Shown: positions 1 through 9,177 of the stretch, in pieces
How the letters are laid out: each line of letters starts with the position of its first letter
Position numbering within the stretch: the first letter of the stretch is position 1
Assembly (NCBI RefSeq): GCF_009827545.1
Contig: NZ_WTYS01000001.1
Location: 2,567,772 to 2,631,771, forward strand
Length of the DNA stretch: 64,000 bases
Direction: 5' to 3'
Origin: Pontixanthobacter gangjinensis
Lineage (GTDB): Bacteria; Pseudomonadota; Alphaproteobacteria; Sphingomonadales; Sphingomonadaceae
Notes under the pieces: model-generated
The model's input: the letters and a program-made list of their open reading frames with translations, nothing else
What the model was told of the DNA's origin: nothing
The model's database searches: none
Program-made: the position numbers and the translations under genes

Positions 1-61
1 TTATGCCATGCGCCAACGTATTATTCGGCGGATGCTGCATTTCCGACTGCGCCTAAGACTT

Positions 62-259
62 CTAGGGTTGCATTCCCTTGGCAATCATCGCCAGCAGTTT
101 GGCATTCTGAGCAACGATCCGGTTGTTGCGGGGCATCGCGAACACATGGCGCTCGCGCAATTGCCGAAGCGTCCGGCACGCAGTCTCGGCAGCTAAAGCG
201 AAATATGAAGCGATATTCGCCTGCGGAACGGAGCTATGAAGTCGATTTTCGAGCATCAC
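62..259 (-). pseudogene. Crp/Fnr-family regulator, C-terminal HTH fragment
   Basis: The frame encodes a helix-turn-helix of the Crp/Fnr type: VPQANIASYFALAAETACR matches the usual pattern of a helix ending in DIADYLGL followed by a recognition helix ETVSR, then RTLRQLRERHV and a short tail. The cyclic-nucleotide-binding N-terminal domain expected upstream is absent, so this is a 3' remnant of a regulator gene. Nothing shows that it is expressed. The family assignment rests on motif resemblance only. Confidence 0.5.
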
Positions 260-473
260 GCTTGAGCATCGTCAAGTCGGTCGGCGCGACTCGTGTCATA
301 AAGAAATTGCTGGATGGCAAGAAGAAGGAACGAAGCAATGAAACCGAGGTTTCAACGCTGGCGAACCGGAAGCGAAGACCCATTCAGATAGGTCCGCGGT
401 AGCTGGAATATGAAACTGATCGAAAGGTTGGAATCATAGGAAAAGCTGCCGCGGGCCGACTGTTTCAGCGTCA

Positions 474-550
474 GACTGTCAGACTGACTGCAACCTGTCT
501 CCGATTGGCGTAGCTCTCCCCTTCCCCGACATGGATCAGGCCATAAGGTT
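474..550. mobile_element. IS6-family element, terminal remnant
   Basis: This stretch matches the outer end, beyond the transposase stop codon, of the IS6 copies elsewhere in the window (compare 36793-36865): CTGTCAG, then the block around CTGTCTCCGATTGGCG and the block ending CAGGCCATAAGG. It joins directly to a virB2 fragment at 551, so an IS6 copy once sat inside a virB2 gene and was then almost wholly deleted. The 210 bases between the Crp fragment and this scar show nothing recognisable. Confidence 0.7.
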
Positions 551-787
551 ATGCTGACGGGGCGGCTGGAGTGGCGGCAGGGGGTTCGAGTTATTGCCGG
601 GTGCTTTATCATCTTTGGCGCGCCGGTGATTGCGGCTGGGCTAATGGGACTGGGGCAGTCGCAAAGCGCTCCGGTTATTGCCGTGCCGCCGCAATCGCCG
701 GACCTTGGGCCGAGGGAGGATCTGCCTCGGTCGGATTACAACCCCTATGGCGGGGCTTCGCTTAGGGATGATCGGGAGGGGCGATAG
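551..787 (+). pseudogene. virB2 3' fragment
   Basis: The frame encodes the second half of a VirB2/TrbC-like pilin: LTGRLEWRQGVRVIAGCF, a hydrophobic segment, then the hydrophilic tail ending SDYNPYGGASLRDDREGR. It is closely similar to the C-terminal two thirds of the intact gene at 52804-53172. The N-terminal signal and first membrane segment are missing, cut off at the IS6 scar. It converges on the orphan RHS tip to its right, the same arrangement as the intact gene beside the array at 52.5 kb. Confidence 0.75.
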
Positions 788-845
788 AATTCGCTGATCC
801 TAGTTAATCAAAAAGTGAATTAAGCTAAACTGAAAAAAAGCGTGA

Positions 846-1028
846 TCATCGTTTTATTATATCACGCAAATAGAATGTAACCCAGAGATATGGGAGCATT
901 GAGCATATAACACCTACAGCTATAGACACTCTGAGGCTATCAAATACATAACGCTCAAACATCAATGATACAAAGCAACACGAGGTTACAGCAAGGTAAA
1001 AAATCATGAACCTAATATGAGTGTGCAT
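846..1028 (-). CDS. Small membrane protein, probable immunity protein of RHS tip 1
   Basis: A 60-residue protein with two hydrophobic stretches (about residues 8-24 and 33-52) and a basic C-terminus ending DIIKR. It begins 13 bases after the stop codon that closes the extended toxin frame of the orphan RHS tip upstream. Position and size match the other small membrane proteins that follow each tip in this window, so an immunity role is inferred from context. No family is recognised. Confidence 0.5.
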   Translation of the reverse strand: MHTHIRFMIFYLAVTSCCFVSLMFERYVFDSLRVSIAVGVICSMLPYLWVTFYLRDIIKR

Positions 1029-1041
1029 TTGTTACCCCTTC

Positions 1042-1961
1042 CTAAGCCTGGCCGTTTGAAAGCACAGAGCATACCTCTTCGACATGAGGTGCCATCAAAA
1101 GGGCTCCCGCCCCTCCAACCGCCAAACCCGAAACCACTCCGACCCAGTTACCCTTAGTTGGACTTGGTCTCGATACTTTTCCGGCTGCACCTTTTAGAAC
1201 TTGTCAAATGCGCGAGCCCTTACCATCACCGTATATACGCGTACCAGGCCCAGCTGGCTTTAATCGATTGTAAATCGCTAGCGTGGTATTTGCCCCATAA
1301 ATCGTTGCCAATCCAGTTGGTATTGCCGTGCCTCCGATGGTGCATATTGTAACAGTCGTTGGGTCAGAGTAGCCGTCAGGGTTTTGCCTAACAACAGCTC
1401 GAATTTTGCTGTAAGATGTATCATGCCGTTCTAGTTCTTTGAATAGTGCTTTATCCAAAAGACCAGAACTTTCACATTCTGAAACCTGTTTTGCATAGGT
1501 ATAGAGTATTTCCGGTTCCCCAATTTCGTTACCGTCCTGATCATAGGTTCGCCTAACCATTCCCCATAACTCAAAACGGCAAAGCCCAAGCGGATCCACG
1601 CCATTCACGGGGTCATTGCCAACATATGTTTGAACGTTCATCCCATCGGAATACCCAATCGGATCGGTCTGCATAAACCGGCCCAGCGTCGGTGAGTACA
1701 TGCGGGCTTTGTAATAATACATTCCCAGCTCCGGTATCCATGTCTGCCCTGTATAGCGGAACCGGCCCTGATTGTTAATTCCGCTGCTTGCGCCGGGAAT
1801 ACCATAAGCATCGTAGCTGTTGATTGCGGTGACCGTGCCGTCGCGCTTCACCTCTTGCACAATCGAGCCAAGCCGGTCGGCATAGAGGTAATGCGCATCG
1901 TTTCTGGCGGTGCTGCTGCCGGGGTAGCGGATCAGCGGATCATCGCCTGCGCCGGGACCGT
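1042..1961 (-). pseudogene. Orphan RHS tip 1 with unknown C-terminal toxin, broken
   Basis: The frame starts inside the RHS core at [14 protein letters not shown] and keeps the core signature [20 protein letters not shown]. It crosses the junction at VDPLG and enters a unique domain of about 140 residues with no recognised motif. The domain meets an in-frame TGA at 1204-1206. The same frame then stays open for about 50 more residues, including a glycine/alanine-rich hydrophobic segment, and stops at 1042, just before the putative immunity gene. The 5' side is joined to antisense virB2 sequence, so no native start exists. It could be expressed only after recombining onto a longer RHS gene. Confidence 0.6.
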
Positions 1962-1967
1962 TCGACT

Positions 1968-2190
1968 GGCTGGCCGGCTGGAGTGGCGGCAGGGGGTGCG
2001 GGTTGTTGCAGGGTGCTTTATCATCTTTGGCGCGCCGGTGATTGCGGCTGGGCTGCTGAGGCTGGGCCAGTCGCAAAGCGCTCCGGTTATTGCAGTGCCG
2101 CTGCAGTCGCAGGCCCTTGGACCGAGGGAAGAATTGCCCCGGTCGGATTACAATCCATATGGCGGAGCTTCGCTGAGAGATGATCGGTAA
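1968..2190 (+). pseudogene. virB2 3' fragment
   Basis: A second partial copy of the pilin gene: GRLEWRQGVRVVAGCF, a hydrophobic segment, then a tail ending SDYNPYGGASLRDDR. It has diverged from the copies at 551 and 52804 (for example LLRLGQ for LMGLGQ). The 5' part is missing and replaced by the antisense strand of RHS tip 1. It lies downstream of, and convergent with, the tip 2 module, repeating the order of tip, immunity gene and convergent virB2 piece. Confidence 0.75.
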
Positions 2191-2299
2191 GCTATATTAA
2201 ATAATTAATAGCTATCCCGAGATCTGATTTTATGGTGATATATTGACCATTTTTAATCTTTTTGAAGTAATGGGCTTGATGCTTGCATCCATTTGGGCA

Positions 2300-2758
2300 T
2301 CAATCGCCTCCGTTTACTCCCATAATACGTGCCCAACTGCGAAGAACTGAAGCATCATAATATTCCGGCTGAAGCGTTAACCTTCGCTCGTTGGATTTCA
2401 CAAAGTTTTCACTGGCACGGAGCATTTCTCTAGGCGAGACCACCTTCTCCAAATTTATGTTTGAATATAACACGCCATAGTCTAAGTCACTTGAGTATAA
2501 ATATATCCAATCAGCTGGATCCTTATAAATAATATAAAGGCAATCTCCTGAACCATCTATAGCCATTGGGTCGCTAATTGTCGAAACAGACCCATCATCA
2601 AAGTCAAGAATTTCTATGCTCAATGGACTACCTAAAGACTCAGCGATAAACTTTAGAGCGAATTTTGGTCCAAACAGTGAATTGAATTTATAGGCTGGCA
2701 AATTATGACGTTCGGGATATGATGCAAGTTCGTAATTTTCAATCAGATAAAGCATCAT
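2300..2758 (-). CDS. Probable cytoplasmic immunity protein of RHS tip 2
   Basis: A 152-residue soluble, acidic protein without signal peptide or membrane segment. It follows the stop codon of the RHS tip 2 gene by five bases and is co-oriented, so it is presumably co-transcribed and translationally coupled. Unlike most immunity candidates here it is not hydrophobic, which suggests that its toxin acts in the cytoplasm. No domain is recognised, and the role is inferred from position. Confidence 0.6.
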   Translation of the reverse strand: MMLYLIENYELASYPERHNLPAYKFNSLFGPKFALKFIAESLGSPLSIEILDFDDGSVSTISDPMAIDGSGDCLYIIYKDPADWIYLYSSDLDYGVLYSNINLEKVVSPREMLRASENFVKSNERRLTLQPEYYDASVLRSWARIMGVNGGD

Positions 2759-2763
2759 TCACC

Positions 2764-3810
2764 TCAATATGAGAATCTAAATTTTTCAAACTGCCGATCA
2801 TTCTTGGTGCCTCGTTGAAATTCCAGTGTTTTTGGCTTATTCTTCTTTGTTGAATTCCTGTAAATGACTTTCAAGTTTGGCGTCAAGGTCAACACCCAAA
2901 CGCCCTCTTTAGGCTTATGCTCGGTACCACCAAGCAGCTTAAGTTGATACCAAAGCGCATCGCGACTTAGCGTTGGCAAAACGATCCACTCGTTTCTACC
3001 TTCGCCTTCCCGCGAAACAAGTTTTAGGGACTCAATTTCTCCTAAAACTATGATCTCTGTTAGGCTATCATCGATGTCATTCCCAAGAATAGATTGATCA
3101 CTAGCATCGGACACTGCATTCGCAGTATCGCTTAGATTTGCTTCGCCCAACAAGTACGCGGTAAGCGCTAACACTTTCTCCAAAGCAGCACCTTCGCCAA
3201 GAAAATCTTCCGCGGTGTCGCGAGCGGAACAATCACGAATCCTGCTATTTGGACTTTCGACGCACCCCTTACCCTGCAACCCACTCGGGTCCACCATATT
3301 CACCGGATCATTGCCAACATAGGCATAGATATTCATCCCGTCGCTATACCCAATCGGATCGGTTTGCATAAACCGGCCTAGCGTCGGTGAGTACATGCGG
3401 GCTTTGTAATAATACATTCCCAGCTCCGGTATCCAAGTCTGCCCTGTATAGCGGAACCGGCCCAGATTGTTAATTCCGCTGCTTGCGCCCGGTATGCCGT
3501 ATGCATCATAGCTGTTGATGGCGGTGACCGTGCCGTCGCGCTTCACCTCTTGCACAATCGAGCCAAGCCGGTCGGCATAAAGGTAATGCGCGTCGTTTCT
3601 GGCGGTGCTGCTGCCGGGATAGCGGATCAGCGGATCATCGCCTGCACCGGGGCCGTGAATGTAACGCTGTAGCTGAGTGCCGGAGGCGTTGTATTCGCCA
3701 ATCAGCGCGTCGCCATCATAATGGAAGCGGGTGATATTGCTGCCGCTTTCGGTAATTTCATAAAGGCGGCCTAAGGGAATGCGCAGGATCCCTGACGCCG
3801 CCATGTACAT
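2764..3810 (-). CDS. Orphan RHS tip 2 with C-terminal toxin domain
   Basis: A 348-residue protein. Residues from about 13 (LGRLYEIT) to about 170 are RHS core, closely matching the full-length gene at 45516-49784 and ending at VDPSGLQ. The remaining 170 or so residues are unique. Their end ([14 protein letters not shown], then KTLEFQRG and KFRFSY) has the look of small beta-rich RNase toxins of the BECR group, but no catalytic set can be assigned. The first dozen residues ([12 protein letters not shown]) are not RHS-like and mark the recombination joint. There is no signal peptide, so the protein is not exportable as it stands. A soluble immunity candidate follows. Confidence 0.65.
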   Translation of the reverse strand: MYMAASGILRIPLGRLYEITESGSNITRFHYDGDALIGEYNASGTQLQRYIHGPGAGDDPLIRYPGSSTARNDAHYLYADRLGSIVQEVKRDGTVTAINSYDAYGIPGASSGINNLGRFRYTGQTWIPELGMYYYKARMYSPTLGRFMQTDPIGYSDGMNIYAYVGNDPVNMVDPSGLQGKGCVESPNSRIRDCSARDTAEDFLGEGAALEKVLALTAYLLGEANLSDTANAVSDASDQSILGNDIDDSLTEIIVLGEIESLKLVSREGEGRNEWIVLPTLSRDALWYQLKLLGGTEHKPKEGVWVLTLTPNLKVIYRNSTKKNKPKTLEFQRGTKNDRQFEKFRFSY

Positions 3811-3816
3811 ATATCC

Positions 3817-4038
3817 TCAAACGCTACGATTGGCACGTGACTTGAGAATACTTGCCAAAAAACCGCATAATGCCGCGACGGGGAATGTCAAAATTATAAG
3901 GAGGTACAGTTTTTCAATGAAAAAATGAGGAGGATTCCCGCCGGATATTAAATACATTGTAAGGCAAAGTACAAACAGGGTTTGCGACCAGTAGTACGTT
4001 GCCATTCTAAATGATGAATATGTTTCATTAAACTTCAT
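3817..4038 (-). CDS. Small membrane protein, probable immunity protein of RHS tip 3
   Basis: A 73-residue protein with two hydrophobic segments (about residues 16-33 and 44-65) and a basic tail ending KSRANRSV. It begins four bases after the stop of the frameshifted toxin domain of tip 3. No family is recognised; the immunity role is inferred from its place directly behind a tip and from the same pattern elsewhere in the window. Confidence 0.55.
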   Translation of the reverse strand: MKFNETYSSFRMATYYWSQTLFVLCLTMYLISGGNPPHFFIEKLYLLIILTFPVAALCGFLASILKSRANRSV

Positions 4039-4042
4039 AACG

Positions 4043-5592
4043 CTACCTTGATGACGGACAACTTACGAGATATTTTAGTCGTGCATTCAATGCCCTAACT
4101 TGAGCTCTATTTGTTTCTAGCTTAACACTTGCGAACCAAGCGAGCCCGCTTGCAGTTCCACCAGCCAGTGCACCTATGGCCGCACCACCAGCTACAGCTG
4201 TTATCGCCCCACCTTCAAATACTGTTGCAACAGTTGAAAAGTCGTCAGCCCATTCTAAGCTCCTTGCGTCTCTAGCAAACTGATCACGGTAAGCTATCAG
4301 CAATTGAATATCTTCCCAATTGTCATTTCCGTCAAGGTAATCGGGCACATCGTCTCGTAGTGCTTCTGCTGTCTCTCTTAGAGATTTACAAGCTTCTGAC
4401 TCCTCATCGTCATCTCCACCGCCCCCCCTGAATCTGGGCCATCAAGTGGGTTCCCCGTGAAGGGATCCAAAGGCGTTTTTAGATCGTTTGCGCTGGCACA
4501 ACCATAGCTATCGTCAGTGGCCCAGACCATCACTTCACCTGCGCCACAAGTTGGGGCATCGGCACAAATTATTGTGCTCCCGTCGCCATCAAGACATTCT
4601 CTCAACCCAGTCGGATCCACCGCATTCACCGGATCGTTACCAACATAGGCGTAGATATTCATCCCATCGGAATACCCAATCGGATCGGTTTGCATAAACC
4701 GGCCCAGCGTCGGTGAGTACATGCGGGCTTTGTAATAATACATTCCCAGCTCCGGCATCCAAGTCTGCCCTGTATAGCGGAACCGGCCCAGATTGTTAAT
4801 TCCGCTGCTTGCGCCCGGTATGCCGTATGCATCATAGCTGTTGATGGCGGTGACCGTGCCGTCGCGCTTCACCTCTTGCACAATCGAGCCAAGCCGGTCG
4901 GCATAAAGGTAATGCGCGTCGTTTCTGGCGGTGCTGCTGCCGGGATAGCGGATCAGCGGATCATCGCCTGCGCCGGGACCGTGGATGTAACGCTGCAGCT
5001 GAGTGCCGGAGGCGTTGTATTCGCCAATCAGCGCGTCGCCATCATAATGGAAGCGGGTGATGTTGCTGCCGCTGTCGGTCACCTGATACAGGCGGCCAAA
5101 CGGATCATAGCGCAGGTCAACATTGTTCTGGCCCGATGCGCTGACCAAGCGGTTCTCTGTGTCATACACAAAGCTGGTGCTAAGCGTCCCGCCCTGCCCG
5201 TCCGACTGTCGGCTGATAGTGAGGTTGCCGTTCAGATCATAGGTCTGGGCAAAGCCATTCACCTGCGCATATTGGTTGAGCCCGTTGGGGGTGTAGGCCA
5301 CATCGGCCACAGGCAACGGATCATCGGCAAACAAATTGTTGTTCATCGTTTCATTGGCAACCTGCCCCGCCGGATTAAGCGTCCAGCTGCGCCGCACATC
5401 ATAAGTGGCGGTGGGGTGGTTGGTGAAAATCTCGTCCAGACGTTTGGCCGCATCGAGATAGAAGAAATCATCGGGGGCGGAGCTGTCGCGCATTCTGCGC
5501 GAGGTTTGTCCGCCCTGCCAAAACGCATGGGTGATTAGCGAGGCATTGCTCTGATCCTTCCCACCATTTCTCAGGCCATAAGGCTTTGCCAC
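4043..5592 (-). pseudogene. Orphan RHS tip 3, frameshifted at a poly-G tract
   Basis: The 5' frame (4378-5592) begins in IS6-derived sequence (MAKPYGLRN) and at [17 protein letters not shown] enters RHS repeats. It continues through the complete core to VDPTGLRE and a cysteine-containing linker. At 4422-4428 there is a run of seven C (G on the coding strand). Beyond it the coding signal moves to another frame ([20 protein letters not shown]), continuing to 4043 with an alanine/glycine-rich hydrophobic segment and ending LKYLVSCPSSR. Read together the two halves form one toxin. The tract could be a decayed site or a slippage switch. This is the longest orphan core piece in the window. Confidence 0.65.
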
Positions 5593-5631
5593 TCAGCCGG
5601 GGTAACCAAGTGGGAGGCTTATAGGTTTGCT
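5556..5631. mobile_element. IS6-family element, terminal remnant
   Basis: The bases match the right end of the intact IS6 copies: the block CTCAGGCCATAAGG, then the codons for the transposase C-terminus (TTTGCCACTCAGCC) and a degraded continuation to about TTATAGGTTTG. The reverse strand of this scar supplies the first codons (MAKPYGL) of the tip 3 frame, so the RHS fragment and the IS end are fused. Confidence 0.65.
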
Positions 5632-5650
5632 GGATCTCGCATAGCTGCGG

Positions 5651-5682
5651 GATAGAGCGATGGCCGTCGGTGACGCTCTATC
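5651..5682 (-). terminator. Inverted repeat after the permease fusion gene
   Basis: A perfect nine-base inverted repeat, GATAGAGCG and CGCTCTATC, separated by 14 bases, lies about 40 bases beyond the stop codon of the minus-strand gene ending at 5724. No T-run follows it on the minus strand, so it may stabilise a 3' end or act as a weak terminator rather than as a classic intrinsic one. Confidence 0.4.
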
Positions 5683-5723
5683 TACCGTGCCGCCTGAGCG
5701 CCTTCTTGGCTAGAATTGACTTT

Positions 5724-8700
5724 CTAGTTGCGGGAAATTGTGATTTCGCCATCCAAGAGGTTAGTTGGTTTGATCGTTGAAACCTCTCCATCCAACCACT
5801 TTATTTCGATAAGAGAGACTTGCTGCGCCTTGCCCAAGCCGAAATGCACTGCGGTCGGCCTACTAGACTTGAACCCTCCGCTACCATCGACCAATTGCAT
5901 TTGGCATCGACCGGGCCTGACTGTTGTTTCTCCGTCCACACAAATAGTCACCCGCGCCCCAAGTCCCAGACGGTTCCCGTGAGAGTCGCGCAAGTTCACC
6001 CAAAGAGCTGGACCGGCGGGCTTGTCGTTCCGATGCACAATCATCCGCATTGCATTGTTGTCGCGGAAAACATCGATATCGCCATCACGATCAAAATCGA
6101 ACGAGACATAGCTGTAAGAGGGCACAACATCTTGGAACCCATATGACTCGGTTGCATCTTCAAACATCTGTCCATCGTTTCGATAGAAAACGTTAGTCAT
6201 CGAGCCCGCAGCTTTTTGCCAAATTCCAGTCATCACCAGAATATCCTTCCAGCCATCCTGATCGAGGTCGATGAAACGCCCGTTCCATCCCCAGCCGGGG
6301 CTTCGAATGCCTTTTTCCTTCGCCAGATCAACGAAAGCCCCATCAGGGGTCTTGCGCATCATCAGCATGTTTCCATTCTGAAATGATGGCCGATAAAGCT
6401 CCTCAAACTCCTCTTTGGGCATGCGCTTAGCCGCCGGAAGTAATAGAGAATCGCAGTATATTTGAAGTGCAGGGATCGTACGGAGGGCTGCATGACATTT
6501 CTCAAACCGCTGTCGATCACCTTTCGGATTGCGAAATCGGTTTTCCAAACTTCTGATCGTAGACGCAGCGCCACAGATCGCTCGGTCGCGGGCAAGACTG
6601 GATGTACCGCAATCATGCAGCATTCGCATGTTCCGTCCATCGCGGATTTGATCAATTGAAAGCAATTCACTAGCGCATTTCAGAACCTCGCTTTCGGACC
6701 ATCCGATGTCTTCGCCAAATTGCGTGCAGATATTGAAGAGTGTACGATTATCGGCACTCCGATCGCGACTCTCGCCATCGCTTTGGGCAACTTGAACCGC
6801 GTAATAGTCGATGATGAGATCGTTATTCCAGTCGCCCTGCGCATAGCTCATCGAGCTATTGGTGTAGTAAGGGAATGGTTGCTCTTCCCTGCCAAATGAT
6901 CGGATTGCTCCCCCTTCTCCGAGAAACGTGACCAAGTCGGTTGCACCGGCATCGTCTCCGCTGAAAATATCCAACTGACCGTCGAGGTCGAAATCGCTGA
7001 TCAGGGTTGTAAGAGTCTGCCCGGCTACTCCAGGCAGCTCCTCAACACGAAAATCTTCTCCACCGAGATTCCAGAAGATCTGATTACGATTATGCTCGGG
7101 CCGCAGGCCCCAGCCTTCGCTTACTCCTCTTGGCCCCCAACGGCCGCTAAGGATGTCAACATCACCATCACTATCGAGGTCGGCAAAGGAGATGCTGGCC
7201 AATGTTGCTTGGCTAGGTTCGTTCAAGACGGTCATTTTCTCGGCAGTGAAATTTCCGCCGTCATTGTAAAATACGAAGTCCCCGTTTCTGATGGTTGAAA
7301 CGACCATATCCAACTGGGCATCGCCATCTAGGTCCGCCAGCGCCAGATTAAATACTTCGCTGTCATCGACCACGCCGAGGTCGTGCTCTTGCCTGACGAA
7401 TTTTCCACCAACGTTGGCATACACCGACAAACCCAATCCATGCGTAGGGCGTGTGACGACCAAATCAGTCCAACCATCTCCGTGAAGGTCACCGGCGGCA
7501 ATTGCGCCACCCATTGCCTGGTAACCCAGCTCTCGCATTGGCGAGTTCACCCCCTTTTCCATCAAACCAATCTGAGTGCCCACGAGGCGAGAAAAGGCTG
7601 GGCCTTCGGCTTCCGTCGTCCGAACCCCATCTGATAATTCAAGCTTGGCAAGGGAAATCAAATTACCGTTGCTGCTCTGGAAGCTTGCAGGCACTGAATT
7701 TGAACGAATTGCCTGGCTTGTTATCGTCGGTCTCAAATCCGCGAGTGAAACCGCTGGTGGCAGCTCATGGAGTGTTGGCCAATCTATGCCATCGACTGCC
7801 TGGATGGCTTCGATCTGTTTGTTCTGATAATATTGCAATACGTCTGAATGCGAGACCTTCACCAAGATTCCACCGGCCATCGACAGTGCAATAACTGCAG
7901 CCCAGACAACTATGCCCGTTCTCAGGGAAATCGCTTTCCAGAGAATGAAGAACGCATAGACACTAAATGAACCCAGCGCGATTAATGTGGCCATTGCATA
8001 TTCGGTTCGCATTCCGATTTGCAGCAAAACCGTTACGAGGATGATATCGAGCGCGATCGGAGCGGGAACGAAGCTGGCGCACAACACGATCAGGATCATT
8101 GCTGATATAATCATAAATGCGCCTCTGCCTGGAAGCGCACGAGTAAGCTCGCCCGGATCAGTAAGCGTTGCCACAACTGCGCCAAGCGCCGCTGCGACGA
8201 GCATCATCGGAACTGTGACAATGAAAATGAAAAACAGGTTTCTGGCATAGGTTTTTACAAACCATTGGATCGAACTCACGAAGCCTTGCTTCTCACTTTC
8301 CACCTCTGCCGGCGCCAACACTTTAGCGATCCATGCGGTCAATCCGGTTGGGGATGCTGCATTGCTAACCTTGACTGCATCATGGCGAGTAGAGTCGGTT
8401 TCACTCTTCAATATATATCTGCACAAGAGTGGAACCACCAGCAAGACCAGCGCGAGCGCGAGAACGAGCTTAATGACTGCCAGATGAAACGGCAGCAGTG
8501 CGAAGCTCATTGTCACGACGATGACGTTCAATGTGGGTGACGCCAGCATAGCGGACAGGGTCGTTTCCAGCCTCATCCGGCCTGCATGGAGACCAAAGGC
8601 GATTGGTGCGGCGCAATTCACGCACACCCCCAAAGGGGCGCCAATAACAACACCCAAGGCCGAGTTTGCAAAACCGTTATCGAACGAACGGCGCTGGATA

Positions 8701-9020
8701 AGCGGAAGCAAGGTCAGAACTGCGGAGCCGAACAATACTCCGAATGCCATACCTTTCAGATTAGTGTTGATCCAGTTGACGACGTTTGCCGTGAATTCCC
8801 AGAGGATTCCGCTGTTTGGTAAAACTTCGAACAGAATATCAAAGGATAATCCCGCGACCGGCGTGTCCCCGCCCATCATCGCTTTTTCGTTCAACGCGGG
8901 ATAGCGGGAACCCAACCAGAAGTTGGCCGCCAGAAAGGCGATAAAAGCAAGTGTAACCCACAGCCGATAATTCGGCTTGTTTCGTTCTTGAGGTTGATTG
9001 AGGTAGCCTAGGTCAAGCAA
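5724..9020 (-). CDS. Permease fused to FG-GAP/VCBS repeats and an ASPIC/UnbV domain
   Basis: A 1098-residue membrane protein. After one hydrophobic segment (about 20-37) come several transmembrane helices between residues 85 and 390, with the motif GVCVNCAAPIAFG (Cys133, Cys136). These resemble predicted permeases of the ArsP_1/DUF318 group. From about 500 onward it is extracytoplasmic and carries FG-GAP/VCBS-type calcium loops such as DLDGDAQLDMVV, DLDSDGDVDI, DFDLDGQLDI, DLDQDGWKDI and DFDRDGDIDV. A cysteine-bearing insert lies at about 750-880. The last 80 residues match ASPIC/UnbV (GLGARVTICVDG to FGLGKAQQV). The start is TTG, with GGAG ten bases upstream. It lies downstream of the RiPP precursor on the same strand, so export, uptake or sensing of the peptide is a reasonable inference. 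The fusion is unfamiliar to me. Confidence 0.8.
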   Translation of the reverse strand: MLDLGYLNQPQERNKPNYRLWVTLAFIAFLAANFWLGSRYPALNEKAMMGGDTPVAGLSFDILFEVLPNSGILWEFTANVVNWINTNLKGMAFGVLFGSAVLTLLPLIQRRSFDNGFANSALGVVIGAPLGVCVNCAAPIAFGLHAGRMRLETTLSAMLASPTLNVIVVTMSFALLPFHLAVIKLVLALALVLLVVPLLCRYILKSETDSTRHDAVKVSNAASPTGLTAWIAKVLAPAEVESEKQGFVSSIQWFVKTYARNLFFIFIVTVPMMLVAAALGAVVATLTDPGELTRALPGRGAFMIISAMILIVLCASFVPAPIALDIILVTVLLQIGMRTEYAMATLIALGSFSVYAFFILWKAISLRTGIVVWAAVIALSMAGGILVKVSHSDVLQYYQNKQIEAIQAVDGIDWPTLHELPPAVSLADLRPTITSQAIRSNSVPASFQSSNGNLISLAKLELSDGVRTTEAEGPAFSRLVGTQIGLMEKGVNSPMRELGYQAMGGAIAAGDLHGDGWTDLVVTRPTHGLGLSVYANVGGKFVRQEHDLGVVDDSEVFNLALADLDGDAQLDMVVSTIRNGDFVFYNDGGNFTAEKMTVLNEPSQATLASISFADLDSDGDVDILSGRWGPRGVSEGWGLRPEHNRNQIFWNLGGEDFRVEELPGVAGQTLTTLISDFDLDGQLDIFSGDDAGATDLVTFLGEGGAIRSFGREEQPFPYYTNSSMSYAQGDWNNDLIIDYYAVQVAQSDGESRDRSADNRTLFNICTQFGEDIGWSESEVLKCASELLSIDQIRDGRNMRMLHDCGTSSLARDRAICGAASTIRSLENRFRNPKGDRQRFEKCHAALRTIPALQIYCDSLLLPAAKRMPKEEFEELYRPSFQNGNMLMMRKTPDGAFVDLAKEKGIRSPGWGWNGRFIDLDQDGWKDILVMTGIWQKAAGSMTNVFYRNDGQMFEDATESYGFQDVVPSYSYVSFDFDRDGDIDVFRDNNAMRMIVHRNDKPAGPALWVNLRDSHGNRLGLGARVTICVDGETTVRPGRCQMQLVDGSGGFKSSRPTAVHFGLGKAQQVSLIEIKWLDGEVSTIKPTNLLDGEITISRN

Positions 9021-9120
9021 GAATCATCGACTCCAGATTCCTGAAGAATTTTTACGAACATAGATAGACGCAGGTGAATCCGTCAGATCATCGCAAGGAT
9101 AGGTAAATAGCAATCTGACA

Positions 9121-9157
9121 CGGCTAAAGCCCCTTTCGAAAAAGAGCGCTAAAGCCG
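9121..9157 (-). promoter_or_regulatory. Stem-loop between precursor and permease genes
   Basis: Arms CGGCTAAAGC (9121-9130) and GCTAAAGCCG (9148-9157) pair as five plus three base pairs around two A-A mismatches. The structure lies 21 bases after the precursor stop and about 100 bases before the permease start. There is no T-run on the minus strand. In RiPP operons such a hairpin after the precursor often sets a high precursor-to-downstream mRNA ratio; here that is inference. Confidence 0.4.
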
Positions 9158-9177
9158 GGAAAAATCAAAAAATGTGA

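Noticed and set aside
4876-5538. A 220-residue plus-strand frame opposite RHS tip 3
   Set aside because: It is the antisense of the RHS core; the same shadow frame appears opposite every other RHS copy (for example 29464-29688) and has no independent signal.
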